This document shows, piece after piece, positions 39,519-49,119 of a stretch of DNA of 64,000 bases; the first letter of the stretch is position 1, and each line of letters starts with the position of its first letter. The stretch comes from Leptotrichia sp. oral taxon 223 (GTDB taxonomy: Bacteria; Fusobacteriota; Fusobacteriia; Fusobacteriales; Leptotrichiaceae): the NCBI RefSeq assembly GCF_013394795.1, contig NZ_JABXYU010000001.1, positions 930,001 through 994,000 of the forward strand. The letters run 5' to 3'. The position numbers and the translations under genes are program-made. Under the pieces are notes generated by a model. The model was given only the letters and a program-made list of their open reading frames with translations. It was not told the origin of the DNA and did not search any database.

Positions 39519-41699
39519 ATGTTAAATAAGAACTATTTGCTGGATTGCGAGATTCTACACGAAATTCGTGGAAGAATCAGAATAAAATCAAGGGCTTTGA
39601 AATATCTTGGAGTTCATAAGGAAGAAATAACAAAGCAGCTGATGCAGGTTCATTATATCCAAAGTGTCGAAATTTCAAATATCACAGGTACTATTCTTGT
39701 TTATTTTGACAATTTCTCATTAACTGGCGAAAATCTGATATCCTTGATTCAAAATACATTAAATACATATCTGGTAGACATATATAAAAATGAGAAAAGA
39801 CAGGTATCAAACAAATACGTGATTGAAAGACGCCTGCAGGAAGAATCTCCAAGGAAAATTATAAAAAACATTGGCGCCGCTGCGCTGTTACTTCTGCTGC
39901 CAAATCCAAAGACAAAATTAACAGGAATTAGAAGGCTATTCAACTACAAGACTTTGTCAACAGTTTCCTTAGCCCTGCCTGTTTTAAAAAATGGAATTTA
40001 CTCCTTGATTCAGAATAAGCGTCCTAATGCAGATACACTAAGCTCCACAGCTATTGTCAGCAGCATTATCTTAGGAAGCGAACGCACAGCTTTGACAATT
40101 ATGATTTTAGAAAGATTTGCGGAACTGCTGACTGTTTATACAATGAAAAAAACACGTGGCGTAATTAAAGATATGTTAAGCGTTGGGGAAAGCTATGTCT
40201 GGAAACAGTCTGATGATGCGGAAACAGCCAGAAAAGTTCCAATTGAAGAAATTAGCAAGGGAGATTTGATACTTGTTCAGACTGGGGAAAAAATAAGTGT
40301 AGACGGAATAATTGAAAAAGGCGAGGCAATAATTGATCAGTCACCAATTACAGGGGAATATATGCCTGTCACCAAAAGGATTGGGGAAGAAGTTTTTGCA
40401 GGAACACTTTTAAAAAACGGAAATATTACTGTAAAAGCTGAAAAAGTCGGAGATGACAGGACAGCTTCCAGAATTATAAAATTAGTGGAAGATGCCTCCT
40501 TTAATAAAGCTGACATTCAATCTTATGCCGATACATTTTCCGCACAGTTAATCCCGCTAAACTTCTTACTTGCTGGAATTGTCTACGTTTCAACCAGAAA
40601 CTTGCAAAAAGCCCTCAGCATGCTTGTGATCGACTATTCATGCGGAATAAGGCTATCAACGGCAACAGCATTTTCAGCTTCAATTAATACAGCGGCTAAA
40701 AATGGTATCCTAATCAAAGGAAGCAACTATCTGGAAGAACTTTCAAAATCTGACACAGTGATATTTGACAAAACAGGTACAATTACAGAAGGAAAACCTA
40801 AAATTCAAACGTTAAAAACTTTTGGAAAAAATATGAAGGATAACAGAATGCTCGCACTGGCTTCCGCAGCTGAAGAAACTTCATCACATCCATTGGCAAG
40901 CGCAATTTTGAATGAAATTAAAAATAGAGGATTAAAAATCCCAAAACATAAGGAATCCGTTGTCAAAGTGGCAAGAGGAATAGAAACTTTTGTAAATAAG
41001 GATATTATCCGTGTGGGAAGCCAGAAATATATGGAAGAAAATGATATTTCACTTAAAATGGCAGGTGATATAGTCAAAGGAATGCAAAATCGCGGGGAAA
41101 TTGTAATTTATGTGGCTAAAAACAGTGATTTAATAGGTGTTATCGGCGTTTCAGATCCTCCTAGGGAAAATATAAAAAAGGCAATGAATCGACTAAGAAA
41201 TCAAGGAATAGACGATATTGTGCTGCTAACAGGAGATTTAAGACAGCAGGCTGAAACCATTGCTTCAAGAATGTCGATGGACAGATACGAATCTGAACTG
41301 CTGCCTGAGGACAAGGCTAAAGATATTTTAAAATTCCGTTCAATCGGTTCAAAAGTTATTATGATAGGTGACGGAATAAACGATGCTCCTGCCCTTTCCT
41401 ACGCAAATGTGGGAATAGCTCTGGGAAGTTCACGAACAGATATTGCAATGGAAGCTGCCGATGTTACAATAACTTCTGATGATCCGCTACTAATACCGGG
41501 TGTGGTAGGTTTAGCCAAAAGCACTGTAAAAATAATAAAACAGAATTTTGCAATGGCAATAGGGATAAACAGCTTTGCCCTTGTGTTAGGCGCAACAGGG
41601 CTTCTGCCTGCAATATACAGCTCAATCTTACATAATTCAATAACGATTTTAGTAGTTGGAAATTCATTGCGTCTATTAAAATATGATGTTAATAAATAG
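39519..41699 (+). CDS. P1B-like heavy-metal P-type ATPase with YSC motif in M4
   Basis: A 726-residue transporter. Residues 5-70 are an HMA-like domain without CxxC (LHEIRGRIRIKSRALKYLG, ITGTILVYFDN). The actuator motif is DQSPITGEYMPV, phosphorylation motif FDKTGTITEG, nucleotide-binding SHPLASAILNEI (HP motif), and hinge MIGDGINDAPALSYANVG. The M4 motif, usually CPC or a Pro-containing variant, reads DYSCGIRLSTATAFS: no proline. Helices before and after the catalytic unit fit a P1B type. The substrate cannot be told from this. Encoded between HMA-like genes. Confidence 0.9.
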   Translation: MLNKNYLLDCEILHEIRGRIRIKSRALKYLGVHKEEITKQLMQVHYIQSVEISNITGTILVYFDNFSLTGENLISLIQNTLNTYLVDIYKNEKRQVSNKYVIERRLQEESPRKIIKNIGAAALLLLLPNPKTKLTGIRRLFNYKTLSTVSLALPVLKNGIYSLIQNKRPNADTLSSTAIVSSIILGSERTALTIMILERFAELLTVYTMKKTRGVIKDMLSVGESYVWKQSDDAETARKVPIEEISKGDLILVQTGEKISVDGIIEKGEAIIDQSPITGEYMPVTKRIGEEVFAGTLLKNGNITVKAEKVGDDRTASRIIKLVEDASFNKADIQSYADTFSAQLIPLNFLLAGIVYVSTRNLQKALSMLVIDYSCGIRLSTATAFSASINTAAKNGILIKGSNYLEELSKSDTVIFDKTGTITEGKPKIQTLKTFGKNMKDNRMLALASAAEETSSHPLASAILNEIKNRGLKIPKHKESVVKVARGIETFVNKDIIRVGSQKYMEENDISLKMAGDIVKGMQNRGEIVIYVAKNSDLIGVIGVSDPPRENIKKAMNRLRNQGIDDIVLLTGDLRQQAETIASRMSMDRYESELLPEDKAKDILKFRSIGSKVIMIGDGINDAPALSYANVGIALGSSRTDIAMEAADVTITSDDPLLIPGVVGLAKSTVKIIKQNFAMAIGINSFALVLGATGLLPAIYSSILHNSITILVVGNSLRLLKYDVNK

Positions 41700-41746
41700 G
41701 AATTTTTGTATTTTTTAGTATAATTTTGAAGGAGTTTGAATAAATT

Positions 41747-42493
41747 ATGAAAAAACTAACCTTAACAATACTGCATAAATTACCAAACCGTGTCAGATTC
41801 AAAATCTCACATGGCATTATTAACCAGAAAAAATTTTTTGAAACGATAGAAGTAGAAACAAAAAATACAGCCTTGCGATATAACAAAATTATAAATACTT
41901 TACTTATTACATTTGAACCCGAGGAAATTTCAATAGATGAAATAATTTACCGAACTGCAACCGCCCTGTCGGTTGAGCATAATATGATTTCAGTAAGACT
42001 TGTCGAAGATTTTGAGGAAAAATCAGTAGATTCACTGTCTGTTTATTCTGGAGCCGCAATATTGCTCTCTTTCCTGTATGGGCTTGGCAAAAGCAAAGTT
42101 GAAAAATTACAGATAGACATAAACAACTTTACAGCAGGACTGACAACCGCAGCAATTATAGAGCATGCTTACAGGGAAACACAGCGCAAAGGATTTTTTG
42201 ACATTGAAATACTGCCTGCATTGTACTTGCTCAAATCTTACATGGCAAACAGATCGGTTACAGCGATAGCGCTTATGTGGCTTACAACTTTTGGACGGCA
42301 TCTCGTACTGAATAACTTTTCAAACAAGGAAGTGAGAATTTATCGTCTAAAAGCCAATAATGGAAAATTTCATTATGTCGTTGACGTAAAAAACGATAAT
42401 TCTATTGAAAACTTAAGCGACTTGATAGATCATATATTTTTTAACAACAGGATGGGTAATGAATCGGATGATAAATATATAGATTTACAGTAA
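41747..42493 (+). CDS. HMA-like membrane protein 3
   Basis: A 248-residue protein. The N-terminus shows the operon's HMA-like pattern (ILHKLPNRVRFKISHGIINQ, later NKIINTLLITFEPEEI) without CxxC. A hydrophobic region follows (SVYSGAAILLSFLYGLG, FTAGLTTAAIIEHAYR, ALYLLKSYMANRSVTAIALM), like the first helices of the ATPase, and the end is a soluble beta-like domain (VRIYRLKANNGKFHYVVDV). Possible accessory subunit derived from a P-type ATPase N-terminus. Ribosome site GAAGGAG. Confidence 0.75.
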   Translation: MKKLTLTILHKLPNRVRFKISHGIINQKKFFETIEVETKNTALRYNKIINTLLITFEPEEISIDEIIYRTATALSVEHNMISVRLVEDFEEKSVDSLSVYSGAAILLSFLYGLGKSKVEKLQIDINNFTAGLTTAAIIEHAYRETQRKGFFDIEILPALYLLKSYMANRSVTAIALMWLTTFGRHLVLNNFSNKEVRIYRLKANNGKFHYVVDVKNDNSIENLSDLIDHIFFNNRMGNESDDKYIDLQ

Positions 42494-42533
42494 ATAAAAA
42501 TAATAATAAATGAAAATTTGGAGGTATAAAAAA

Positions 42534-42821
42534 ATGATAAAATTCGGAAACATTAAAAAGGAACACTTGGTAGGCGCAGCAATTGGAGTAGGAACTGTGG
42601 CAGCAGGCTACTACCTGTATAAAAAAAATCAAAATAAAGTTGACAGTTTTTTAAGAAAACAAGGGATAAACATAAAAACATCTTCGGAAGCGACTTATGA
42701 TAACATGAATCTTGAAGAATTAATGGCAACAAAAGAACATCTTGAAGATTTAATCGCTGAAAAAGAGCTATCTACAACTACAGCTGTTACAGAAACAGTT
42801 ATAGAAACTGAAACAAAATAG
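42534..42821 (+). CDS. Small membrane-anchored protein of the ATPase operon
   Basis: A 95-residue protein with one hydrophobic helix (LVGAAIGVGTVAAGYYLY) near the N-terminus and a charged, threonine-rich C-terminus containing NLEELMATKEHLEDLIAEKE. ATG 42534 follows GGAGGTATAAAAAA. It ends the five-gene operon. It resembles no enzyme; it may be a tether or assembly factor. Confidence 0.65.
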   Translation: MIKFGNIKKEHLVGAAIGVGTVAAGYYLYKKNQNKVDSFLRKQGINIKTSSEATYDNMNLEELMATKEHLEDLIAEKELSTTTAVTETVIETETK

Positions 42822-42877
42822 TAAAATAAAGCCGCTTTTTATTAGTTCAACTGGGGCTTTATCAGGAGGAGGAAACA

Positions 42878-43564
42878 ATGAAACTAGTATTAATTCGACA
42901 TGGTGAAAGCCAATGGAATCTAGAAAACAAATTTACAGGATGGAAAGATGTGGATTTAAGTCCAAAAGGAATTGAAGAGGCAAAGGCTGGCGGTAAAGCA
43001 TTAAAGGAAATGGGATTAGTTTTTGATGTCGCCTATACGTCTTATTTAAAGAGAGCTATTAAAACTTTAAACTATGTTCTGGAAGAACTGGATGAGCTGT
43101 ACATTCCAGTCTACAAATCTTGGAGATTGAATGAGCGTCATTATGGAGCATTACAAGGCTTAAACAAAGCTGAAACTGCCAAGAAATACGGTGACGAGCA
43201 AGTCCTTATCTGGAGAAGAAGTTTTGACGTTGCTCCGCCTGCAATAGACAAATCAAGTGAATATTATCCAAAGGCGGACAGAAGATATGCTGGCTTGTCT
43301 GATTCCGAAGCGCCGCTAGGAGAAAGCCTGAAAGATACAATTGCAAGAGTTTTACCATATTGGCATTCACATATTTCTAAAAGTTTGCAGGAAGGAAAGA
43401 ACGTTATTGTGGCAGCTCACGGAAACAGTTTACGAGCTTTGATAAAATATTTATTAAATATTTCCGATGATGATATTTTAAAACTGAACTTAACAACAGG
43501 AAAACCTTTAATATTTGAAATAGACAAGGACTTAAATGTATTATCGTCACCAGATTCCTTTTAA
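42878..43564 (+). CDS. gpmA: 2,3-bisphosphoglycerate-dependent phosphoglycerate mutase
   Basis: A 228-residue glycolytic enzyme interconverting 3- and 2-phosphoglycerate. The phosphohistidine motif is [20 protein letters not shown], with [20 protein letters not shown] and [15 protein letters not shown] as the second histidine region. Length is normal (228-250). The ribosome site AGGAGGAGGAAACA precedes ATG. The intergenic region from the previous gene lacks a terminator, but the next gene is separated by one at 43589-43619. Confidence 0.97.
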   Translation: MKLVLIRHGESQWNLENKFTGWKDVDLSPKGIEEAKAGGKALKEMGLVFDVAYTSYLKRAIKTLNYVLEELDELYIPVYKSWRLNERHYGALQGLNKAETAKKYGDEQVLIWRRSFDVAPPAIDKSSEYYPKADRRYAGLSDSEAPLGESLKDTIARVLPYWHSHISKSLQEGKNVIVAAHGNSLRALIKYLLNISDDDILKLNLTTGKPLIFEIDKDLNVLSSPDSF

Positions 43565-43588
43565 TCTTAATAAATAAAATTATTTTAA

Positions 43589-43619
43589 GCAAGGGCAGAC
43601 TTACAGTCCTTGCGTTTTT
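43589..43619 (+). terminator. Terminator after gpmA
   Basis: GCAAGG (43589-43594) pairs with CCTTGC (43608-43613), followed by GTTTTT. It lies 25 bases after the gpmA stop. Confidence 0.85.
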
Positions 43620-43726
43620 ATTTTACATTTTTTAATAATTTCAATTATAATTAAAATAAAACACAATATTGAAATTTTAATTATTAAACAAATTTACTAT
43701 AAAAATTTAAAAGGATGGTGAAAAAT

Positions 43727-44134
43727 ATGACTTTGGAAATAACTACGCCTGCAGTTCTTTTTCCTACGGTATCTCTTCTTTTGCTGGCATACACTAACAG
43801 ATTTCTGGCTCTTACAGCGATTGTAAGACAGATGGATTCGAGTGGGGAAGTGGAGCATGAATTTTATCAGGTTAAAAATTTGAGAAAAAGATTGAATTAT
43901 ATTAAGAAGATGCAGTATTTCGGAGTTTCAAGTTTATTAATGTGTGCTATTTCGATGTTATTTCTATTTTTTCAGGTAGATTTTGTTGGGAAAATCAGTT
44001 TTGCAGCAAGTCTGGTGTTGCTTATAATTTCACTGCTGTTTTCTCTTCTGGAAATACAGATTTCTCTCGAGGCTTTAAGGATTCATTTGAATTATAATGA
44101 GAGTGATACTGAAATTGAGGAAAAAAATAAATAA
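43727..44134 (+). CDS. DUF2721 membrane protein
   Basis: A 135-residue membrane protein with three helices: residues 5-24 (TPAVLFPTVSLLLLAYTNRF), 65-85 (YFGVSSLLMCAISMLFLFFQ) and 90-112 (ISFAASLVLLIISLLFSLLE). The basic loop NLRKRLNYIKKMQ and the C-terminal ALRIHLNY are typical of DUF2721. I chose ATG 43727, as the other ATG (43715) overlaps the ribosome site AAGGATGGTG. Function not known. Confidence 0.75.
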   Translation: MTLEITTPAVLFPTVSLLLLAYTNRFLALTAIVRQMDSSGEVEHEFYQVKNLRKRLNYIKKMQYFGVSSLLMCAISMLFLFFQVDFVGKISFAASLVLLIISLLFSLLEIQISLEALRIHLNYNESDTEIEEKNK

Positions 44135-44237
44135 TTGATTTGTCTAAAAACTGTATGTATTTAAAATTACAATAAAATAAATAAAAAACTCAAATTATTG
44201 AACATATATAAATAATAAATATTTTGATGGAGAAAAA

Positions 44238-45185
44238 ATGAAAGAATTTTTATTAAATTTAAAAAATAAAGATAAAATTGGAATTTACAGATTTGATACT
44301 GATGGATTTTCTGTTGGAAATATTCTAAAAATTTGGGACAATTACTTGCTTTTAAAGTCTTATGATACTCAAAATAATGAAGATGGAATGAAAATTTATC
44401 AAATTAATAAAATTCAAAGAATTATTTTTGATTCAGACTATATAAAAAATTTAGGAACTAACTTATTAGATAAGACAGAAAGCAGCTATAAATGGTTGTA
44501 TAAAGAGAATTTAAACTTCATTGATGATATTTTAGAAAATATTATAAAAAATAAAACATTAGTTTTTCTGCATTTAAAAGATGAAACAACAGAAATTTGC
44601 TATATTACTAAAAAAGTTGGCGAAAAATATTTTTTGGAAATATTGGATTACAATTTGAATGTAACTTCTAAAGAAATTATTTTTAAAGACTATATTCGGC
44701 TGATAAAATTTTTTGATAGAAAAAAGATAAATAAAAATTTTGAGATTCATAAAATTAAATTATTTGCTGGAAAAACTTATATTGGAAATATTGTTATGGA
44801 AAACGAAAATTTTTTAGTTTTAAAAGAAATTCCTGATTTTGCAGCTGAAAAATTTGTAACAGTTATCCAAAAAGAATTTATTGAAGAAATATCTAAACCA
44901 TTTACTGAGATTAAGTATATTGAAAAAATAAACTTAAATAAATATTTTGAAAACATTAACAAACTAGATTATCTTTCAATTTTAAAAATTTGTCAGAAAA
45001 ATAAGTTATTTATTTTTATTGACAATGAAGATTTTGAAGACAGTAAAGTTGGGATAGTAACAAAATTGGAAAATAAAAGACTACAATTAAAAGTATTGGA
45101 TAAAAATTTACAATTTATTAAAACGTTGAATATAAATTATTTAGATATTCATATTTTATATATAACAGATTATTGTTATGCATAA
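44238..45185 (+). CDS. Hypothetical protein with four internal repeats
   Basis: A 315-residue protein, very rich in Lys, Ile and Asn. Four segments of about 55 residues look alike: KDKIGIYRFDTDGFSVGNIL, NKTLVFLHLKDETTEICYIT, IHKIKLFAGKTYIGNIVMEN, and NKLFIFIDNEDFEDSKVGIV, each followed by a beta-strand-rich stretch and then a helix-like or I..I region. No signal peptide. This suggests a beta-barrel (Sm/WYL-like) repeat, but this is inference only. It stands alone, 130 bases from the next gene. Confidence 0.6.
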   Translation: MKEFLLNLKNKDKIGIYRFDTDGFSVGNILKIWDNYLLLKSYDTQNNEDGMKIYQINKIQRIIFDSDYIKNLGTNLLDKTESSYKWLYKENLNFIDDILENIIKNKTLVFLHLKDETTEICYITKKVGEKYFLEILDYNLNVTSKEIIFKDYIRLIKFFDRKKINKNFEIHKIKLFAGKTYIGNIVMENENFLVLKEIPDFAAEKFVTVIQKEFIEEISKPFTEIKYIEKINLNKYFENINKLDYLSILKICQKNKLFIFIDNEDFEDSKVGIVTKLENKRLQLKVLDKNLQFIKTLNINYLDIHILYITDYCYA

Positions 45186-45254
45186 GGTTACATCTCGTTA
45201 AATTTAAAGTTTTTTGCAATACATTTTAACAAATAAAAAACTTTTCCATAATAT

Positions 45255-45332
45255 TTGAATAAATCAGAAAAAATTGATATAATTAACTTGTAAAATAATT
45301 TTAATGTTAGGCTCAAAAATTTGAGTTTTTTT
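45255..45332 (+). promoter_or_regulatory. glmU promoter and leader with a weak hairpin
   Basis: TTGAAT (45255-45260), 17-base spacer, TATAAT (45278-45283). About 25 bases downstream, GCTCAA-AAAT-TTGAGT plus seven T residues (45311-45332) forms a weak terminator-like hairpin before glmU. It may attenuate transcription, or end a transcript from the upstream gene. Confidence 0.5.
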
Positions 45333-45410
45333 AAACACTATATTTTTTTATAGCTTGAGTAAATTAAAGACAAATGTTTTATTGTTGATTATTGAATTGA
45401 AGGAGGAATG

Positions 45411-46748
45411 ATGATTTCGTTAATTTTGGCGGCGGGAAAAGGGACTCGTATGAAGTCCGATCAATCAAAGGTTTTACACAAGGTGAATGGTATTCCGATG
45501 ATTAAAAGAGTTGTGAGCGTGCTTGAAAATATTGGGAATGAAAAAAATATTTTTATTCTAGGGCATAAAAAAGAGGATGTTCTGGCTGAAATGGGAAATA
45601 TCGCTTATGTTACGCAGGAACAGCAACTTGGGACAGGTCATGCAATTTTGATTGCAAAGGATAAAATTAAGGAATATGATGAAGATGTCCTTATCACTTA
45701 TGGTGATACACCATTATTAAAAGAAAAAACATTGGAAGAACTGAAAAAAGTATTTAAGGAAAAAAATCTTGACTGCATTGTGCTTTCATGTAAAGTTAAA
45801 AACCCATTCGGATACGGACGAATTGTTAAAGAAAATGGCACAATTTCAAATATTGTCGAAGAAAAGGAAGCGAATGAAGACGAGAGAAAGATAGATGAAA
45901 TTAATACAGGCGTATATATCTTTAAGAAAGAAAGTTTGCTCTATGCAATTGAAAAAATTGACAATAATAACTCAAAAGGTGAGTATTATTTAACAGACGC
46001 CATAAAAATTTTATCAACAGAAGGCTATAAAGTTGACAGCTTTCAAATTGAAGATGAAGATGAAATCTTAGGAGTAAACTCAAAAGCCCAGTTGGCACAG
46101 GCAAGTAAAATTTCAAGAAATAGAAAAAATACTGAACTTATGGACAATGGCGTAATTCTAATTGATCCAGATGCAACTTATATTGAAGATAGCGTTGAAA
46201 TTGGGCAAGATACTATAATTTATCCAAATGTTACAATTCAAGGAAATACAAAAATCGGAAAAAACTGTGAAATCCTGGGAAATACAAGAATTGAAAATTC
46301 TGTAATTGCTGATAATGTGAAAATAGAGGCTTCTGTTGTCGAAAAATCTACTCTTGAAGAAGGAGTAACTGTTGGGCCGTTTGCACATTTACGTCCAAAG
46401 GCGCATTTAAAACAGACTGTACATGTGGGAAACTTTGTGGAAATAAAAAATGCTACGCTTGAAAAAGGTGTAAAAACAGGGCATTTGACTTATATCGGAG
46501 ATGCTGAAATCGGGGAAGATACAAATATTGGCGCAGGGACAATTACTTGCAACTATGACGGAAAAAATAAACATAAGACAAAAATTGGAAAAAATGCCTT
46601 TATTGGAAGCAATTCAATAATTGTAGCACCTGTGGAAATCGGGGCTAAAGTCTTAACAGCTGCAGGTTCTGTCATCACAAAGGATATTCCTGATGAAACG
46701 CTTGCATTTGGAAGGGCAAGACAAGTAAATAAAGAAAAAAACAAGTAA
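45411..46748 (+). CDS. glmU: Bifunctional UDP-GlcNAc pyrophosphorylase / GlcN-1-P acetyltransferase
   Basis: A protein of about 445 residues making UDP-GlcNAc for peptidoglycan and lipopolysaccharide. The N-terminal pyrophosphorylase motif is [34 protein letters not shown] and YGDTPLL follow. The C-terminal half is a left-handed beta-helix of hexapeptide repeats ([20 protein letters not shown]) with [13 protein letters not shown] and [11 protein letters not shown] chose ATG 45411, four bases after AGGAGG; ATG 45408 is also possible. Full length for the family. Confidence 0.97.
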   Translation: MISLILAAGKGTRMKSDQSKVLHKVNGIPMIKRVVSVLENIGNEKNIFILGHKKEDVLAEMGNIAYVTQEQQLGTGHAILIAKDKIKEYDEDVLITYGDTPLLKEKTLEELKKVFKEKNLDCIVLSCKVKNPFGYGRIVKENGTISNIVEEKEANEDERKIDEINTGVYIFKKESLLYAIEKIDNNNSKGEYYLTDAIKILSTEGYKVDSFQIEDEDEILGVNSKAQLAQASKISRNRKNTELMDNGVILIDPDATYIEDSVEIGQDTIIYPNVTIQGNTKIGKNCEILGNTRIENSVIADNVKIEASVVEKSTLEEGVTVGPFAHLRPKAHLKQTVHVGNFVEIKNATLEKGVKTGHLTYIGDAEIGEDTNIGAGTITCNYDGKNKHKTKIGKNAFIGSNSIIVAPVEIGAKVLTAAGSVITKDIPDETLAFGRARQVNKEKNK

Positions 46749-46881
46749 AACATTTGGAAAAATGTCAAAAAATCAGAAAATGTTATAAAACATTTATTAT
46801 GTAAATTTAATACCTTATAATTTAATGGAAAATAAAAATGCTTTAATAAAAATTCAAAATATAGAGAGAAAGGGAAATGAA

Positions 46882-47874
46882 ATGATAACATTAACCAAGG
46901 AAGACAAGAGCAGAATAAGAATATTTGCAGGAACATCAAGTGAAGTTTTAGCGCAAAAAATTGCAAAATATTTGGATATGGATTTATCATCTGCTGAAAT
47001 TGTAAGATTTGCTGATGGAGAAACTTTTGCAAAGTCAAATGAAAGTGTACGTGGATGCAAGGTGTTTATCATCCAATCTACTTCAAAACCTGTAAATGAA
47101 AGTATTATGGAGCTTTTAGTTTTTATTGATGCGATTAAAAGATCATCAGCCAGAGAAATTATTGCGATAATTCCTTATTACGGATATGCAAGGCAGGACA
47201 GAAAGGCAAGTCCGCGTGAGCCAATCACATCAAAACTTGTTGCAAACCTGCTTACTGTTGCAGGAGCTACAAGAGTAGTTACAATGGATTTACATGCAAG
47301 ACAAATTCAAGGATTTTTTGACATTCCAGTGGATCATATGGAAGCATTGCCAATTTTGGCTAAACACTTTATAAAATATGGATTCCACCCGGAAGATACT
47401 GTTGTTGTTTCACCTGACGTTGGAGGCGTAAAAAGAGCAAGAGGGCTTGCAAACTGGCTTCATACACCGCTTGCAATAATTGACAAAAGACGTGCGAAGG
47501 CAAATGTTTCGGAAGTTATGAACATTATTGGAGATATAAAAGGGAAAAAAGCCATTTTAATTGACGACATGATTGACACGGCAGGAACAATTTGCAATGC
47601 GGCGCAGGCTCTGATTGACAAAGGAGCATCGGAAGTTTACGCATGTGCTACACACGCCGTATTCTCAGATCCTGCAATCGAAAGATTAAAAAACTCAGCC
47701 TTTACAGAAGTTGTGGTAACTGACACAATCCAATTGCCTGAAGACAGAAAATTCGACAAATTGAAAATTTTATCAACAAGTAAAATGTTGGCGGAAATAA
47801 TAAAAAGAATTGCTACAAATAATCCAATAAGCGACTTATTTGAAATGCCGGTTGATGATGGTAACGATGACTAA
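46882..47874 (+). CDS. prs: Ribose-phosphate pyrophosphokinase
   Basis: A 330-residue enzyme making PRPP. It has the RIFAGTSSEVLAQKIAKYLD N-terminus, YGYARQDRKASPREPITSKL, the DLHARQIQGFFDIPVDH segment, and the PRPP loop ILIDDMIDTAGTICNAAQAL. Length is close to the usual 315-330. ATG 46882 follows AAAGGGAAATGAA; an upstream in-frame ATG (46825) would add 19 residues without support from family length. It is followed by sua5 with overlap. Confidence 0.96.
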   Translation: MITLTKEDKSRIRIFAGTSSEVLAQKIAKYLDMDLSSAEIVRFADGETFAKSNESVRGCKVFIIQSTSKPVNESIMELLVFIDAIKRSSAREIIAIIPYYGYARQDRKASPREPITSKLVANLLTVAGATRVVTMDLHARQIQGFFDIPVDHMEALPILAKHFIKYGFHPEDTVVVSPDVGGVKRARGLANWLHTPLAIIDKRRAKANVSEVMNIIGDIKGKKAILIDDMIDTAGTICNAAQALIDKGASEVYACATHAVFSDPAIERLKNSAFTEVVVTDTIQLPEDRKFDKLKILSTSKMLAEIIKRIATNNPISDLFEMPVDDGNDD

Positions 47875-48469
47875 AATTCAAAATGCAGTAAATATTTTAA
47901 AAAAGGGAGGAGTTGCCATATTTCCAACGGACACTGTTTACGGGATAGGCACTCTTCCAGAAAAAAAATATGTGGAAAAAATTTATAAAATAAAAAAAAG
48001 GGATTTTTCAAAAAAAATAATTGCATTAATCAGCGATAAAAAAATTTTGTCAGAATTAATAGATGAAACCGATGAAAATATGAAAAAAATTGAAAATATC
48101 CTTGAAAAATACTGGCCAGGAGAACTAACTGTCATCTTTCAGGCAAATCAGAATTTCACAAAAAATTTTGACAAAAATATGGAAACAATCGGAATTCGCA
48201 TTCCAAAAAACAAAACTGCCCTGGAAATAATAAAAAAATCTGGAGGCGTTTTATTAACCACAAGTGCAAATATCTCAGGTGAAAATGCTGTTACCAAGGC
48301 TAAAAGCCTGAGTAAAGAACTGTTAAAAAATGTGGATGCCGTCGTTCAAAATGAAAATACGGAATTGACAGGCAACCCCTCTACAATTGTGAAATATGAA
48401 AATGGAAAATTCTCGTTATTGAGGGAAGGTAATGTTTCATTTACAGAAATAATGGAAAATTTTAAATAA
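47867..48469 (+). CDS. L-threonylcarbamoyladenylate synthase (Sua5/YrdC family)
   Basis: A protein of about 200 residues making threonylcarbamoyl-AMP for tRNA t6A37. It has KKGGVAIFPTDTVYGIGTLP, KRDFSKKIIALISDKK, ILEKYWPGELTVIF and GIRIPKNKTALEIIKKSGGV, followed by TTSANISGENAVTKAKSL. It lacks the extra Sua5 C-terminal domain, so it is TsaC-like. I chose ATG 47867, which overlaps the prs end by eight bases; earlier in-frame starts cannot be excluded. Confidence 0.92.
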   Translation: MTKIQNAVNILKKGGVAIFPTDTVYGIGTLPEKKYVEKIYKIKKRDFSKKIIALISDKKILSELIDETDENMKKIENILEKYWPGELTVIFQANQNFTKNFDKNMETIGIRIPKNKTALEIIKKSGGVLLTTSANISGENAVTKAKSLSKELLKNVDAVVQNENTELTGNPSTIVKYENGKFSLLREGNVSFTEIMENFK

Positions 48470-48593
48470 CTACACTGAATTAAACTATTAAAGTTAAACA
48501 ATTTTAATATGAGCAAGTAAAAAATAGTTTTTTATTTTAGTTTTAAGATAAATTGCTATAAATATAGAAATAATAAAACAGAAAGGAGCTTTT

Positions 48594-49067
48594 ATGGCAA
48601 AAATGGTAAATCCTAACACAGTAAGCAACATGGATTTAATAAATGCAAAATCGCAGGCTAAAATGCAGCAGATTGTACAGAAAATTGGAAAGGGAAAAAG
48701 AAAAGTCAATGTTACATTTTCTAAAATGTCAAGAAGTTATTTGACAAGAATGATCGAGGAAATGAGAAAAATGATGATCCAGTATGAAAAACAGCTGCCA
48801 AATGTATTTAGTTTCTTCAAATATTTGGAAAATGAAGTAAAAATAACAAAGGCAAATAAAAAGGAAAAAACTAAAAACGTAAAACTTTCTTATGAAGAAG
48901 TTGACTTTTTTAAATTGCAGCTAAAGGAAACATTAAAGGGGATTGACGCTCAACGTGCCACTTTGAAATGGTACAATTTAATTAAGAAGGCATTGTTTAA
49001 AACATTGAAAAAACAGACAGAATTAGTGCTGGAAGAATTTAATGCCGGAAGCGTAAAAAAGAAATAA
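48594..49067 (+). CDS. Hypothetical helical basic protein
   Basis: A 157-residue, very basic and helical protein (MAKMVNPNTVSNMDLINAKS start; LTRMIEEMRKMMIQYEKQL). Neither signal peptide nor membrane helix is apparent. The ribosome site AAAGGAGCTTTT precedes it. It stands 43 bases before the GspE-like gene (with a possible TTG start). Family not recognised; probably lineage-specific. Confidence 0.65.
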   Translation: MAKMVNPNTVSNMDLINAKSQAKMQQIVQKIGKGKRKVNVTFSKMSRSYLTRMIEEMRKMMIQYEKQLPNVFSFFKYLENEVKITKANKKEKTKNVKLSYEEVDFFKLQLKETLKGIDAQRATLKWYNLIKKALFKTLKKQTELVLEEFNAGSVKKK

Positions 49068-49119
49068 TTAAAAATAAATACACTAAAAAATATAAAATTG
49101 GGAAGGAAAATTGAGGACA

